DNA of 47,730 nt from CAIWHR01 sp039931775 (GCA_039931775.1 JBDTRG010000069.1:1-47730), one strand, 5' to 3'. Numbered from the stretch's first letter, positions 1 to 8,829 are shown. Translations and numbers: made by a program. The notes: a model not told the origin generated them from the sequence alone.

Positions 1-2066
1 TGGTGCTCAAGGGCCGCCTGCAGGTGCGGATCGATCTCCCCGCCGGCGGCACGGTGACCGTCGACGAAGTCGGTCCGGGCGGCGTGGTGGGCGAAATGGC
101 GTTGCTCACCGGCAATGTGCGCTCGGCGACCGTCACGGCAATGGAGGAAGCCGATTTCGCGCAGCTCGCTCGGGTCGACTTCGAACGGCTGGCCGCCCTG
201 CATCCGGACGCGCTGAACGAATTCCTGCAGCGCATCCTCCCACGGCTGCGCCGCACGCAGATGATCCACGCGCTGATCGAGCTCTTCGGCGAGCTCGATG
301 GGGCGGCGCTCGCGGAACTCGAGACCGAGCTCGAGTGGGTGCGCCTGCGTGGCGGCGACACGCTGTTCAAGGAGGGCGACCACGGCCAGGACGTGTACAT
401 CATCGTCAACGGTCGCCTGCGCGCGTCGGTTCTCGACGGCGAGGGCCGGACGCGCGTCCTCGAAGAGGTCGGGCGCGGCGCGGCCGTCGGCGAGCTGGCG
501 CTCCTCACCGGCGAGCCTCGCGCTGCGACCATCGTCGCCGTGCGCGACAGCGATCTGCTGAAGCTTTCCCGGGCGTCCTTCGACACGATGCTCGACCGCC
601 ATCCGCGCGCGATGATGCAGATCGCGCGCGCCGCCGCCCTGCGCTTGCGGCACTCGGTCCAGCGGCCGCCACGCGCTGTGGCACCCCACGCGTTTGCAGT
701 CATTCCGGCGGGCCCGGGCGTACCGCTCGCCGCATTCACCGCGAAGCTCACCGAGACCCTGCAGGTCCACGGGTCGGTGCTGCGTCTCGGGAGCGCCGAC
801 ATCGACCGTCTGCTCGCAAAGCCGGGAATCTCCCAGAGCGCGGATAACGACGTCATTCACGAGTCCGTCGTCGCCTGGCTGTCGGCTCAGGAGCGCGAAC
901 ACCGCTTTCTGGTGCTCGAGGCCGATGCCGGATGGACGGCGTGGACGCAGCGCGTGCTTCGGCAGGCCGATCGTGTGCTCATCGTCGGCCGAGCCACTGA
1001 TGATCCCGCACCCGGCGCGATCGAGAATGCCGCGACGGAAATGGGCTTCACCGCTCGCCGCGAGCTGGTGCTGCTCCAGGCGGAAGACTGCGTGCAACCG
1101 AGTGGAACGCATGCGTGGCTCGCACCACGCCAGGTCGCGACGCACCACCACGTGCGCCTCGGCCGGGACGAGGACGTGCGCCGCCTCGCGCGTCGCGTCA
1201 GCGGCCGTGCCGTCGGTGTGGTCATGGGCGGCGGCGGCGCCCGCGGATTCGCGCACATCGGAACCCTGCGCGCGCTGGCCGAGAGCGGCGTCGACGTCGA
1301 CCTCATCGGCGGCGCCAGCATCGGCGCCTTGATCGCGGCCGGGCACGCGCGCGGCCTGACGGTGGACAATTTTCTCGAACTCGCCGGCTTCTTCGCCTCG
1401 CGCAAGAAGCTTCTGGACCACACGCTGCCGATCACGTCGCTGATGGCGGGCCGCAAGGTCAGCGCGCTCTACCAGCGGCTATTCGGCGACCTGTTGATCG
1501 AGGACCTGTGGACGCCGCTCTTCATCATGTCGAGCGGATTGAGTCGCGCGCATTCCGTCCTCCACGACCGGGGTTCGGTGTGGCGAGCGGTTCGCGCGAG
1601 CACCGCGATCCCGGCCATATTCCCGCCGCTTCTGGCCGACGACGGCGAGGTGCTGGTCGACGGCGGCGTGATGAACAACATGCCGCTCGACGTCATGCGG
1701 ACATGGTGCGAAGGCGGCACGGTGATCGGCTTGAATCCAACGCCCATCAACGACAAGATGACACCCTACCATTTCGGACCCAGCCTCACCGGATGGGAGG
1801 CGCTGAAGGGGCGGATGCGCCTGTTCGGATCGCGCACGCGCGCGCCGTCGATCATCGGCAGCGTGATGCGCGCCACCGAGATCAACAGCGCCAATCGAAT
1901 GCGGCAGCCGGCCTTCCGCGGCATTGCCGATCTGCTGATCGAGCCGCCGCTCGACGGGTTCGCGATCCTGGCGTTCGACAAGTACGCCCCGATCATCGAC
2001 ATCGGTTACAAGCATTCGCGAGAAGCGATCGCCGCGTGGCGGTCCGCGGGTTCCGCGTCCGACTAG
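1..2066 (+). CDS. cNMP-binding, patatin-like phospholipase (5' partial)
   Basis: This is a probable regulated serine lipase or phospholipase of the NTE/RssA patatin class. Residue numbers count from the GTG at position 3. The first 75 residues are only the second half of a cyclic-nucleotide-binding fold (GEMALLTG near 30), so the true start lies left of the window. A complete second cNMP domain follows at about 95-215 with GELALLTG near 163. After a linker, the patatin domain runs from about 402 to 580. It shows the oxyanion motif GGGGARG (409-415), the nucleophile elbow GASIG (Ser439) and the DGG motif with catalytic Asp553, so the Ser-Asp dyad is intact. The fusion of two cNMP domains to patatin is a known bacterial architecture. 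The ligand, and whether it is a nucleotide at all, cannot be read from sequence. The neighbouring SDR gene converges on it. Confidence 0.9.
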   Translation, partial: VLKGRLQVRIDLPAGGTVTVDEVGPGGVVGEMALLTGNVRSATVTAMEEADFAQLARVDFERLAALHPDALNEFLQRILPRLRRTQMIHALIELFGELDGAALAELETELEWVRLRGGDTLFKEGDHGQDVYIIVNGRLRASVLDGEGRTRVLEEVGRGAAVGELALLTGEPRAATIVAVRDSDLLKLSRASFDTMLDRHPRAMMQIARAAALRLRHSVQRPPRAVAPHAFAVIPAGPGVPLAAFTAKLTETLQVHGSVLRLGSADIDRLLAKPGISQSADNDVIHESVVAWLSAQEREHRFLVLEADAGWTAWTQRVLRQADRVLIVGRATDDPAPGAIENAATEMGFTARRELVLLQAEDCVQPSGTHAWLAPRQVATHHHVRLGRDEDVRRLARRVSGRAVGVVMGGGGARGFAHIGTLRALAESGVDVDLIGGASIGALIAAGHARGLTVDNFLELAGFFASRKKLLDHTLPITSLMAGRKVSALYQRLFGDLLIEDLWTPLFIMSSGLSRAHSVLHDRGSVWRAVRASTAIPAIFPPLLADDGEVLVDGGVMNNMPLDVMRTWCEGGTVIGLNPTPINDKMTPYHFGPSLTGWEALKGRMRLFGSRTRAPSIIGSVMRATEINSANRMRQPAFRGIADLLIEPPLDGFAILAFDKYAPIIDIGYKHSREAIAAWRSAGSASD

Positions 2067-2112
2067 CGCCCGGACTCGGGCCAACCCGTTGGGCGCCGCG
2101 CTTCGCGCTCGA

Positions 2113-2883
2113 TCAGGTCCAGCCGGCGTCGACGATGAAATTCTGCGCGGTGCACATCCGGCTGTCGTCGGCCGCGAGCCAGAGCACCATGCGCGCGATG
2201 TCGGGTGGGTAGAGCTTTTCCTTGATGCACTGGTTCTCGAACAGCTGCCGCTCACCGTCGGCATCGAGCCACAGATCGATCTGGCGCTGCGTCAACACCC
2301 AGCCGGGCACCACGGTGTTGACGCGGATGTGGTCGACCCCCCAGTCGCGCGCGAGCCCGCGCGTCATGCCGTGCACGGCGGCCTTCGACGTCGTGTAGGC
2401 GTTGTACCCGCCTTCGCTGTTCATCCAGCTGATCGAGCCGAAGTTCACGATCGATCCCCCGCCTGCCGCCTTTATCTGCGGATACGCGGCCTGCGCGGCG
2501 AAGAACTGGTGGCGCAGGTTGACGGCGATGCGGTCGTTCCAGTAGTCGAGCGTGACGTCCATCGCCCTGTGGCGGTCGTCGTTCGCCGCGTTGTTGACGA
2601 GCACCGTGATCGGCCCCAGCTCGTCGCCGACACGCCGCACGATCGCCTGCAGCGCCGCGACGTCGCGCAAGTCGCAATGGAGGAAGCGCGGCGTGCGCGC
2701 TCCCGCCGCCCCGATCCGATCGACGAGCGCGGCCGAGGCCTTGTCGTCGATGTCGACGAACGCGACGCTCGCGCGCTGCGCGCAGAAGTGCTCGACGATC
2801 GAGGCTCCGATGCCGGAACCACCCCCGGTGACGAACACGACCCTGTCGCGCAAGCTCGGATAACTGGCAAACCGTTCGGTCAC
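2113..2883 (-). CDS. SDR oxidoreductase, D-xylose/aldose 1-dehydrogenase-like
   Basis: A short-chain dehydrogenase of 256 residues that probably oxidises an aldose to its lactone with NAD(P). It has the nucleotide motif TGGGSGIG (19-26), NNAAN (97-101), catalytic Ser150 in NFGSISW, and YTTSK with Tyr163 and Lys167. The pattern YPSL near the N-terminus, NNAANDDRH, VNLRHQFF, NFGSISWM and a DAGWT end closely recalls Caulobacter-type D-xylose dehydrogenase XylB; I judge this by eye. The open frame continues upstream to 2994, but those residues are arginine-rich and unlike the family. I chose the GTG at 2883, which has GGAAAGGA upstream and gives normal SDR length. It lies 37 bases behind the GntR regulator and is probably cotranscribed. 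The divergent aldose epimerase supports a sugar role; the exact sugar is uncertain. Confidence 0.85.
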   Translation of the reverse strand: MTERFASYPSLRDRVVFVTGGGSGIGASIVEHFCAQRASVAFVDIDDKASAALVDRIGAAGARTPRFLHCDLRDVAALQAIVRRVGDELGPITVLVNNAANDDRHRAMDVTLDYWNDRIAVNLRHQFFAAQAAYPQIKAAGGGSIVNFGSISWMNSEGGYNAYTTSKAAVHGMTRGLARDWGVDHIRVNTVVPGWVLTQRQIDLWLDADGERQLFENQCIKEKLYPPDIARMVLWLAADDSRMCTAQNFIVDAGWT

Positions 2884-2920
2884 GATTTCAAGGGTCCTTT
2901 CCCGGAGTCCTCGGCTCGCA

Positions 2921-3760
2921 TCAGCGGCGCGCGTGCGCCGTCGCTGTCCGCTTCGACGCGATCCCCATCGCGTTGGCGACGTCGTGCTGCGCATGAACGA
3001 GCAGCACCAACATCGCGGCGCGGGCGCCGGTGGGGTCGTTCTCGCGCACCGCGTCCAGAACCGCGACGTGCAGCGGCAGCGAATGCCGCTGCCCGCGCGG
3101 GTCGCCCTCGGACAAGCGGAAACTCATGATCAGCGCGGTTTCAATCAGGGCGCCCAGCGAACCGAGCATCTCGTTGCCGGTCATCCACAAGAGCGTCTGG
3201 TGGAATCGGAGGTCCGCGGCCATCCACAATTCGCCGTCGTCGCCGGCCGCCGCCATGTCCGCGCAGGCCGCCGCCAGCCTCGCGACATCGGCCTTGCCGG
3301 CGCGCTCGGCGGCGAGCGCCGCGGCGCTCGGCTCGATGACCTGCCGCAGGTCGAAGAGGTCGCGCACGTAGCGCTCCGTCGGTAGCGCGGCGAGTCGCCA
3401 CGCCAGCACATCGGGGTCGAGAAAATTCCAGCGCTCGCGCGCGCAGACGCGGGCGCCCGTCCGCGGGCGCGACTCGATCAACCCCTTGGCGGCGAGCACC
3501 TTGATGGCTTCGCGCAGCGCGGTGCGGCTCACGTTGAGCTTGGCGCTCCAGAGGTCCTCGCTTGGCAGTCCGCGACCCGCCGGCAGTTCGCCGCGCAGGA
3601 TCTGCATGCCGATTCGGTGCGCGATCCGGCCGTGCAGGCTCCGCTCTGAGTACGTGCGCTGACCGCCGCCTCCGTCCGTCGACGGCGTCGGCGCCGGCGC
3701 TCGCGCGCCACGGGACACGATAATCGGTATCGGACGGGTTCGGCGAGCGGATGGCGGCAC
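2921..3760 (-). CDS. GntR-family transcriptional regulator (FadR/FCD subfamily)
   Basis: A one-domain-plus-sensor regulator. A winged helix-turn-helix near the N-terminus (GRIAHRIGMQILRGELPAG, then LPSEDLWSAKLNVSRTALRE) is followed by an all-helical FCD ligand domain with the usual DLFDLRQVIEP entry and a histidine in DLRFHQTLL that often binds metal in this family. The frame is open to 3817. I prefer the GTG at 3760, because AAGGA lies ten bases upstream and the only promoter-like AT-rich patch lies near 3822-3832. The first 35 or so residues are proline/arginine-rich and poorly conserved in type, so the start remains uncertain. FadR-type GntR proteins usually repress neighbouring sugar-acid or sugar catabolic genes. 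The likely targets are the SDR gene downstream and the divergent aldose epimerase. Confidence 0.88.
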   Translation of the reverse strand: MPPSARRTRPIPIIVSRGARAPAPTPSTDGGGGQRTYSERSLHGRIAHRIGMQILRGELPAGRGLPSEDLWSAKLNVSRTALREAIKVLAAKGLIESRPRTGARVCARERWNFLDPDVLAWRLAALPTERYVRDLFDLRQVIEPSAAALAAERAGKADVARLAAACADMAAAGDDGELWMAADLRFHQTLLWMTGNEMLGSLGALIETALIMSFRLSEGDPRGQRHSLPLHVAVLDAVRENDPTGARAAMLVLLVHAQHDVANAMGIASKRTATAHARR

Positions 3761-3821
3761 CGGCGGCACTTCCTTGGGAGCGTGGGTAGCGGGGCGCGGG
3801 CCGCATTGCCAGCGCAATCCT

Positions 3822-3832
3822 CATACTATATG
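3822..3832. promoter_or_regulatory. AT-rich inverted repeat in gntR/epimerase divergent region
   Basis: CATACTATATG contains the arms CATA and TATG around a 3-base centre and is the only AT-rich patch in this GC-rich divergent region. On the minus strand it contains TATAGT, a good -10 hexamer for gntR, though I find no matching -35. On the plus strand TTGCCA (3806-3811) lies 15 bases before TATATG, a marginal promoter for the epimerase. It could be the site where the GntR protein acts, but this is inference. Confidence 0.3.
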
Positions 3833-3925
3833 CTGATTCGCCAAAGTTCCAGGCGGCGAAACGCGCAATGGAGCAGGTCTTGCGGAGCGGAATTCCGGGC
3901 ACATCGCCATCGAAGCGATTTCGGC

Positions 3926-4831
3926 ATGAACGATATCACCGACGTCATCGACCTGCGCGCCGGCCGGGCGCGCCTCGGCGTCGTCCCCGGCATCGGCGGG
4001 TCGATCGCGTACTACCGATGGATCGACGGAACGAAGGAACACGACTGGTTGCGACCGACCCCGCCCGAGGATCTCTTGCACGGAACCGCCGACCGCCTCG
4101 CCTGCTTCCCTCTGGTCCCGTTCTCGAACCGGGTCCGCGACGGTCGCTTCGCGTTTGGCGGACGCGACATTTGCCTGCCGCTCAACCAACTGCCGCAACC
4201 GCACGCCGAGCACGGCCATGGCTGGCAGGCGCGCTGGATTGTCGCCGAGCGCGCCGACGATCGCCTGGCCCTCGAGTACGATCATCCCGCCGACGCGTGG
4301 CCTTTCCCGTACCGCGCACGCCAGGAGTTCGCGCTTTCCGACGACGAATTGCACGTGACGCTCTCGGTCGAGAACCGGGGTCGCGAAACAATGCCCGTCG
4401 GGCTCGGCCTGCACCCCTACTTTCCCCGCACGGCGCAATGCCGGCTTTGGGCCCACGTCGACGCGATGTGGGCGACCGACGACGAAGTGATGCCGACGGC
4501 GCTGACCGTCGCCGACCCGCGCCTTGCCAGCGGCGACGGCATGCGGGTCTCCACCACGCCGCTCGACAACGTGTTCACCGGCTGGCGGCGCGAAGCCGCC
4601 ATCGCCTGGCCCGAGCGCCACGCACGCCTGCGTATCGACGCGGGCGCACCGCTCGACTTTCTCGTCGTCTATGCGCCGCCCGACGAGGACTACTTCTGCG
4701 TCGAGCCCGTCAGCCATTGCACGGACGCATTCAACCTTGCCGGACGCGGGCGCCGCGATACCGGCATGCTGACCCTGAAATCGGGCGCTACCCTGCCCGT
4801 TTCCACGCTGTTTCGGCCCAGTCTGATGTAG
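3926..4831 (+). CDS. Aldose 1-epimerase (GalM family)
   Basis: A 301-residue mutarotase-like protein that interconverts alpha and beta anomers of a free aldose in the cytoplasm. Recognisable elements are the early LVPFSNRVRDG-type segment (FPLVPFSNRVRDGRF), the substrate-binding HGHGW (His-Gly-His), LGLHPYF in mid-protein and a C-terminal VYAPPDEDYFCVEPVSH, whose glutamate is the expected base. The order and length fit GalM-family proteins. The ATG at 3926 (MNDITDVI) was preferred over an upstream extension in the same frame that lacks family resemblance. The gene is divergent from gntR/SDR, and only about 34 bases separate it from the ABC receptor gene downstream. It may therefore feed the anomer used by the SDR dehydrogenase and may be cotranscribed with the importer. 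Confidence 0.9.
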   Translation: MNDITDVIDLRAGRARLGVVPGIGGSIAYYRWIDGTKEHDWLRPTPPEDLLHGTADRLACFPLVPFSNRVRDGRFAFGGRDICLPLNQLPQPHAEHGHGWQARWIVAERADDRLALEYDHPADAWPFPYRARQEFALSDDELHVTLSVENRGRETMPVGLGLHPYFPRTAQCRLWAHVDAMWATDDEVMPTALTVADPRLASGDGMRVSTTPLDNVFTGWRREAAIAWPERHARLRIDAGAPLDFLVVYAPPDEDYFCVEPVSHCTDAFNLAGRGRRDTGMLTLKSGATLPVSTLFRPSLM

Positions 4832-4865
4832 CGATCGTGGTTTCCAATTGAGGAGGTAAGTGAAC

Positions 4866-5852
4866 ATGAACATCGGCAATCGAGTTTCCGCGTTGCTCAA
4901 GGCGATCGGCGTCGCCTGCGCATTTTCCGGCGTCGCATCGGCACAGACGCCATCGGTCGTCGTCTACAGCGCCGTCAGTCCGAAAGTGATGACGGCGTTC
5001 GTCGACGAATTCCAGAAGCAGAATCCCGGCGTCAAGGTCGACCTGATCAATGGGGGCAGCGGCGAGCTCCTGACGCGCCTGACAGCCGAGAAGGCCAATC
5101 CGCGCGCCGACGTGCTGGTCGGGCCGGACATCGACATCTTCGATGCGGCGCTCGACCTCTTCGACGGCTACAAGTCGAAGGAGGACGCCGCCTTTCCGCG
5201 TACCGCGGTCGGTCCCGACTACAAGTACTACGGATTCTCGACGAATTTCCAGGTGTTCATCGTAAATACCAAGATGATGCCGCTCGACAAGGCACCGCAG
5301 ACCTGGATGGATCTCACCAAGGCCGAGTACAAGGGCAAGGTGGTCATGGCGAATCCGGCTCAGTCGGGCTCGGGCTATTCGCAGATGATCCAGATCCTGC
5401 AGCTCTATGGCTGGGACGTGATGGACAAGGTCATCGGTGTGTCGACGATCGTGACGAGCTCGCGGCTCGCGTACCAGAACATCGCGAAGGGCGAGGCGCC
5501 CGTCGGGCTGACCAGCGAGTTCAACGTGCTCGCGAGCAAGACCGAAGGCTTTCCTGTCGAAGCCGTCTACCCGAAGGATGGCACCGCGCTGATCAACGAC
5601 GCGAGCGGCATCGTCAAGGGCGGGCCGAATCCCGCCAACGCGAGGAAGTTTATGGACTTCGTCACCTCGAAGCAGGCGGCGCAGATGATCGTCGACATCG
5701 ACAAGCGGCGCAGTGCGCGCAACGATGTGGCACCTCCCGCGGGCCTGCCCGACGCGAAGACGCTGAAGACGTTCGCCTACGACTACAAGCTTGCCGCGAA
5801 CAATCGCAAGGCCAACCTCGAGCGCTTCGACAAGGCGTTCTCGGCCAAGTAG
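4866..5852 (+). CDS. ABC transporter periplasmic binding protein (family 1, FbpA/AfuA-like)
   Basis: A 328-residue exported receptor. A signal peptide (ALLKAIGVACAFSGVASA, cleavage before QTPS) leads into the typical VVVYSAVSPKVMTAFVDEF start of FbpA/AfuA-like proteins. AGGAGG at 4851-4856 sits nine bases before the ATG at 4866, which is why I chose it over the GTG at 4860. Ferric-binding members of this fold carry a tyrosine pair in the second lobe just before the VYP.DGT segment. Here that place reads LTSEFNVLASKTEG, so the pair is absent and iron is an unlikely ligand. The fold also serves sugar phosphates (AfuA) and 2-aminoethylphosphonate. The neighbouring aldose epimerase and a downstream IMPase-family phosphatase make a phosphorylated sugar or polyol attractive but unproven. 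Confidence 0.88.
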   Translation: MNIGNRVSALLKAIGVACAFSGVASAQTPSVVVYSAVSPKVMTAFVDEFQKQNPGVKVDLINGGSGELLTRLTAEKANPRADVLVGPDIDIFDAALDLFDGYKSKEDAAFPRTAVGPDYKYYGFSTNFQVFIVNTKMMPLDKAPQTWMDLTKAEYKGKVVMANPAQSGSGYSQMIQILQLYGWDVMDKVIGVSTIVTSSRLAYQNIAKGEAPVGLTSEFNVLASKTEGFPVEAVYPKDGTALINDASGIVKGGPNPANARKFMDFVTSKQAAQMIVDIDKRRSARNDVAPPAGLPDAKTLKTFAYDYKLAANNRKANLERFDKAFSAK

Positions 5853-5896
5853 CACGACAGCCTTTCGCGCATTGCCAAGGCAAGTGCCACGACCTG

Positions 5897-5969
5897 GTCG
5901 TCCCCGCGCAGGCGGGGACCCAGTGGCGTACTCCGCACGACGCTGTGTCCCCGCTTTCGCGGGGACGAC
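5897..5969. repeat. REP-like inverted repeat pair between receptor and ATPase genes
   Basis: Two 23-base elements face each other: 5897-5919 (starts GTCGTCCCCGCG) and 5947-5969 (ends CGCGGGGACGAC). They are reverse complements with two mismatches, and each half is itself a small palindrome (CCCCGC...GCGGGG). About 27 bases separate them. This is the look of the CCCCGC-type dispersed extragenic palindromes common in beta- and gammaproteobacteria. It sits inside a presumed operon, between the abundant receptor and the less abundant membrane parts, where such hairpins often protect the upstream mRNA. No other copy is seen in this window. Confidence 0.75.
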
Positions 5970-6002
5970 GGTTCCGGTGTCGCGCATTCGGGAAATATCG
6001 AA

Positions 6003-7103
6003 ATGGCCCACGCGACGCTGAGCGTACGTGGCCTGACCAAACGGTTCTCGGTCGGTGGTTCCGAGATCACGGCAGTCGATCGCGTATCGTTCGACGTGCA
6101 CGGCGGCGAGTTCTTTACGATGCTCGGGCCGTCGGGTTGCGGCAAGACGACCACGCTGCGCGTCATCGCCGGGCTCGAGCAGGCGACATCCGGCGGGATC
6201 ACCGTCGACGGTCGCGATTTCATGGCGGTTCCGCCGCAGCGTCGCAACATCGGGATGGTTTTCCAGTCTTACGCACTGTTCCCGCACCTGACGATCTTCG
6301 AGAACGTGGCGTATGGCCTCCGGTTGCGCGGCATCGGCGCCACCGAGATCGAGAGACGCGTCCGTGCGACGCTCGCGCTGTTGCAACTCGAATCCGTTGC
6401 TTCGCGCCATCCCGCCGCGCTCTCGGGCGGCCAGCAGCAGCGCGTCTCGATCGCCCGCGCGCTCGTCTACGAGCCGACCATGCTGCTGCTCGACGAGCCG
6501 CTCGCCAACCTCGACGCAAAACTCCGCGTGATGATGCGTGACGAAATCCGCGCATTGCAACGTCGGCTCGGCATCACAACACTCTACGTAACGCACGACC
6601 AGGAGGAGGCGACCGCGGTTTCGGACCGGCTCGCGGTATTCGACCGCGGGCGGATGATCCAGATCGGCACGCCCGAGGAAATCTACACGCGCCCGCAGAG
6701 CCTCTTCGTCGCCGACTTCATCGGCCGCGCCAATTTCCTGCCCGTGCGGCTCCGAGTTCCCGGTTCGCCCGCCGCGGGCGTGACGCTCGGGAACGGCACC
6801 GAACTCTCTCCCGCCCGCCAGGTGCGACTCGAAGCGGACGAGGCGGCAACGCTTTCGTCCGACGATTCCGGCGTCGTCATGATTCGCCCGGAGCATCTGG
6901 CGCTGGACGCTACATCGGGCGACGTCGGCTGCCGCGTGCTGCGCATCCAGCTTCTCGGCGGATTGATTCGCTACACCGTGCAATCGGACGCGTCGCCGGT
7001 GGACGTTCGCGTCGAGACGACGCGCGCGATTCCCGGCGTCGCCGAAGGCGCCGGCGTGCATCTGTCCATCCCGCCCGGGGACGCCGTGCTCTACCACCGC
7101 TGA
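6003..7103 (+). CDS. ABC transporter ATP-binding protein (PotA/FbpC type)
   Basis: A 366-residue cytoplasmic ATPase that powers the importer encoded around it. It has Walker A GPSGCGKT (42-49), Q-loop in VFQSYALFPH (88), signature LSGGQQQR (140-147), Walker B LLLDEP (161-166), D-loop and the switch histidine His198 in VTHDQ. A C-terminal extension from about 240 to 366 contains a TOBE-like beta domain (MIRPEHL, then LGGLIRYTV), as usual for PotA, FbpC and related ATPases. The ATG at 6003 directly follows the repeat region, and only a weak GAAA-type ribosome site precedes it. The next gene begins three bases after its stop, so translation coupling is likely. Confidence 0.93.
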   Translation: MAHATLSVRGLTKRFSVGGSEITAVDRVSFDVHGGEFFTMLGPSGCGKTTTLRVIAGLEQATSGGITVDGRDFMAVPPQRRNIGMVFQSYALFPHLTIFENVAYGLRLRGIGATEIERRVRATLALLQLESVASRHPAALSGGQQQRVSIARALVYEPTMLLLDEPLANLDAKLRVMMRDEIRALQRRLGITTLYVTHDQEEATAVSDRLAVFDRGRMIQIGTPEEIYTRPQSLFVADFIGRANFLPVRLRVPGSPAAGVTLGNGTELSPARQVRLEADEAATLSSDDSGVVMIRPEHLALDATSGDVGCRVLRIQLLGGLIRYTVQSDASPVDVRVETTRAIPGVAEGAGVHLSIPPGDAVLYHR

Positions 7104-7106
7104 GCC

Positions 7107-8810
7107 GTGTCCGCGTCGACAGCCTCCAAGCCGACGGCCATCGGGCAGGACCCGCGCGATTGGAGCGCCTGGGTGCTGGGTTCGATCGTCGTCGTCGTGA
7201 CGGTCGTCTTCCTGATCTACCCGCTCGCCCATGCAATGCTGCTCGCGTTCGTGAAGAACGGCGAGGATCCGGCGTGGGCGGCGTTCACGCTCGACAACTT
7301 CGCGCGGTTCTTCACCGCGGCGAGCTACAAGCGCGCGCTTTGGAACTCGATCTATTCCGGCCTCGCCGCAACGTTGCTGGCCACGGCAATCGCGCTGCCT
7401 ATGGCGTATTCGGTCGCGCGCATCGCCATCCCGTTCCGCGGCCTGATCTCGGCGATGAGCGTGGTGCCGCTCATCTCGCCACCGTTCATCGGCGCGTATG
7501 CGTGGATCATCGTGCTCGGTCGCAACGGCACGATCACCCAGCTCGTCCGTGAGTGGACGGGGTGGACGCTGCCATCGATCTACGGGCCGCCCGGCGTCAT
7601 CCTGGCGCTGGCGCTGTCCTACTTTCCGTACGTGTTCCTCATCGTGCAGGGCGCGCTAGCAGCCGCTGACCCGCATATCGAGGAGGCCGCGCGGATGGCC
7701 GGCGCCAGTCGCGCGCGCATTGTGCGAACCGTCACGATGCCGCTGGTGGTTCCGGCGATCGGCGCCGCCATGCTGATCGTGTTCATCAAGGCGGTCGGGG
7801 ATTTCGGCGTGCCGTCGATCCTGGGCGGCGAGTTTCAGGTGTTGCCGACGCTCATCTATTACCAGATCCACGGGTTTTTCAACCTGAATGCCGCGGCGGC
7901 GATCGCCGCCGTGAACGTGCTGCTGACGATTGCGGCGATGGGCGCGCTCGCCTGGGTGAACCGCAAGCGCAGCTTTGCGACGGTCGGTGGAACCTCGGGC
8001 GCCGCGGTGCGGCTCGCGAGTCCCGGCGCCCGGGCCTTCGGCAATGTCTACTGCTGGCTGGTCATCTTCATCGCGGTCCTCCCGCAGATCGTCATTGCGG
8101 TCGCATCGGTTGCAGGGCGCTGGCCGGGTACGATGCTGCCGGAGTCCTATACGCTCGACCACTACCGGGCAGTCTGGTCGCAGCTGACGCGCCCGATCGC
8201 CAACAGCCTGATCCTGGCCGGAGTAGCCACCGCGGTATGCATCGTGTTCGGGACGGTGACTGCGTATGCGAGCGCGCGAGGACGCCTTCGCGCCCGATGG
8301 GCGCTCGACCTCACGATCATGCTGCCGTTCGTCCTGCCGGGACTCGTGGTGGGGGTGGCGTATCTGACGGCGTTCAACAGCGGACCGCTGATCCTGACCG
8401 GTACCGCGATCATCCTCGTGCTCGCCTATTTCACGCGGCGCGTCGCCTTCATTTTCCGCTCAGTCAGCGCAGCGATCACTCAGATCGACCCGAAACTCGA
8501 GGATGCGTCGAAGATCTGCGGAGCGGGCTGGGCGACGACGATGCGCCGCGTGATGGTGCCGCTGGCGGCTCCGGCGATCCTCGCCGGTGCGATCCTGGTG
8601 TTTTCGACGCTGATCGGCGAGATCAGCGCAACCGTGCTGCTGTATTCGGCGAAGTGGAAGACGATTTCGATCGCGATCTACGAGCTGGTGCTCGGTGACC
8701 AGCTTGCGCAGGCCAGCGCGATCGGCACGATCACCACCGTGCTGACGCTGCTGCTGGTGCTTGCGGCTAGCCGCCTCGCCGGCAAGAACATGGCCGAGCT
8801 GTTCCGCTGA
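7107..8810 (+). CDS. ABC transporter permease, fused two-domain (FbpB type)
   Basis: A 567-residue inner-membrane protein with two covalently joined BPD_transp_1 units of about six helices each, so a single polypeptide forms the channel. The two EAA coupling loops can be read as EEAARMAGASRARIVRTVTMPL (about 191) and LEDASKICGAGWATTMRRVMVPL (about 464), each followed by the usual helix. The length is typical for FbpB/AfuB-like permeases. The start is a GTG three bases past the ATPase stop; the first charged residues (STASKPTAIGQDPRDW) are cytoplasmic. It is the last gene of the importer operon and converges on the IMPase gene with 19 bases between stops. Confidence 0.92.
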   Translation: MSASTASKPTAIGQDPRDWSAWVLGSIVVVVTVVFLIYPLAHAMLLAFVKNGEDPAWAAFTLDNFARFFTAASYKRALWNSIYSGLAATLLATAIALPMAYSVARIAIPFRGLISAMSVVPLISPPFIGAYAWIIVLGRNGTITQLVREWTGWTLPSIYGPPGVILALALSYFPYVFLIVQGALAAADPHIEEAARMAGASRARIVRTVTMPLVVPAIGAAMLIVFIKAVGDFGVPSILGGEFQVLPTLIYYQIHGFFNLNAAAAIAAVNVLLTIAAMGALAWVNRKRSFATVGGTSGAAVRLASPGARAFGNVYCWLVIFIAVLPQIVIAVASVAGRWPGTMLPESYTLDHYRAVWSQLTRPIANSLILAGVATAVCIVFGTVTAYASARGRLRARWALDLTIMLPFVLPGLVVGVAYLTAFNSGPLILTGTAIILVLAYFTRRVAFIFRSVSAAITQIDPKLEDASKICGAGWATTMRRVMVPLAAPAILAGAILVFSTLIGEISATVLLYSAKWKTISIAIYELVLGDQLAQASAIGTITTVLTLLLVLAASRLAGKNMAELFR

Positions 8811-8829
8811 TCTGCGTTACGCCTGCGCG

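Noticed and set aside
4788..7232. Very long minus-strand open frame (over 800 codons) across the ABC importer genes
   Set aside because: It is antisense to three genes with clear motifs and includes a translation of the palindromic repeat (VVPAKAGTQ-like). High GC makes such frames common.
4866..8810. Ferric iron importer
   Set aside because: The receptor lacks the tyrosine pair expected for iron, and no iron-related gene adjoins.
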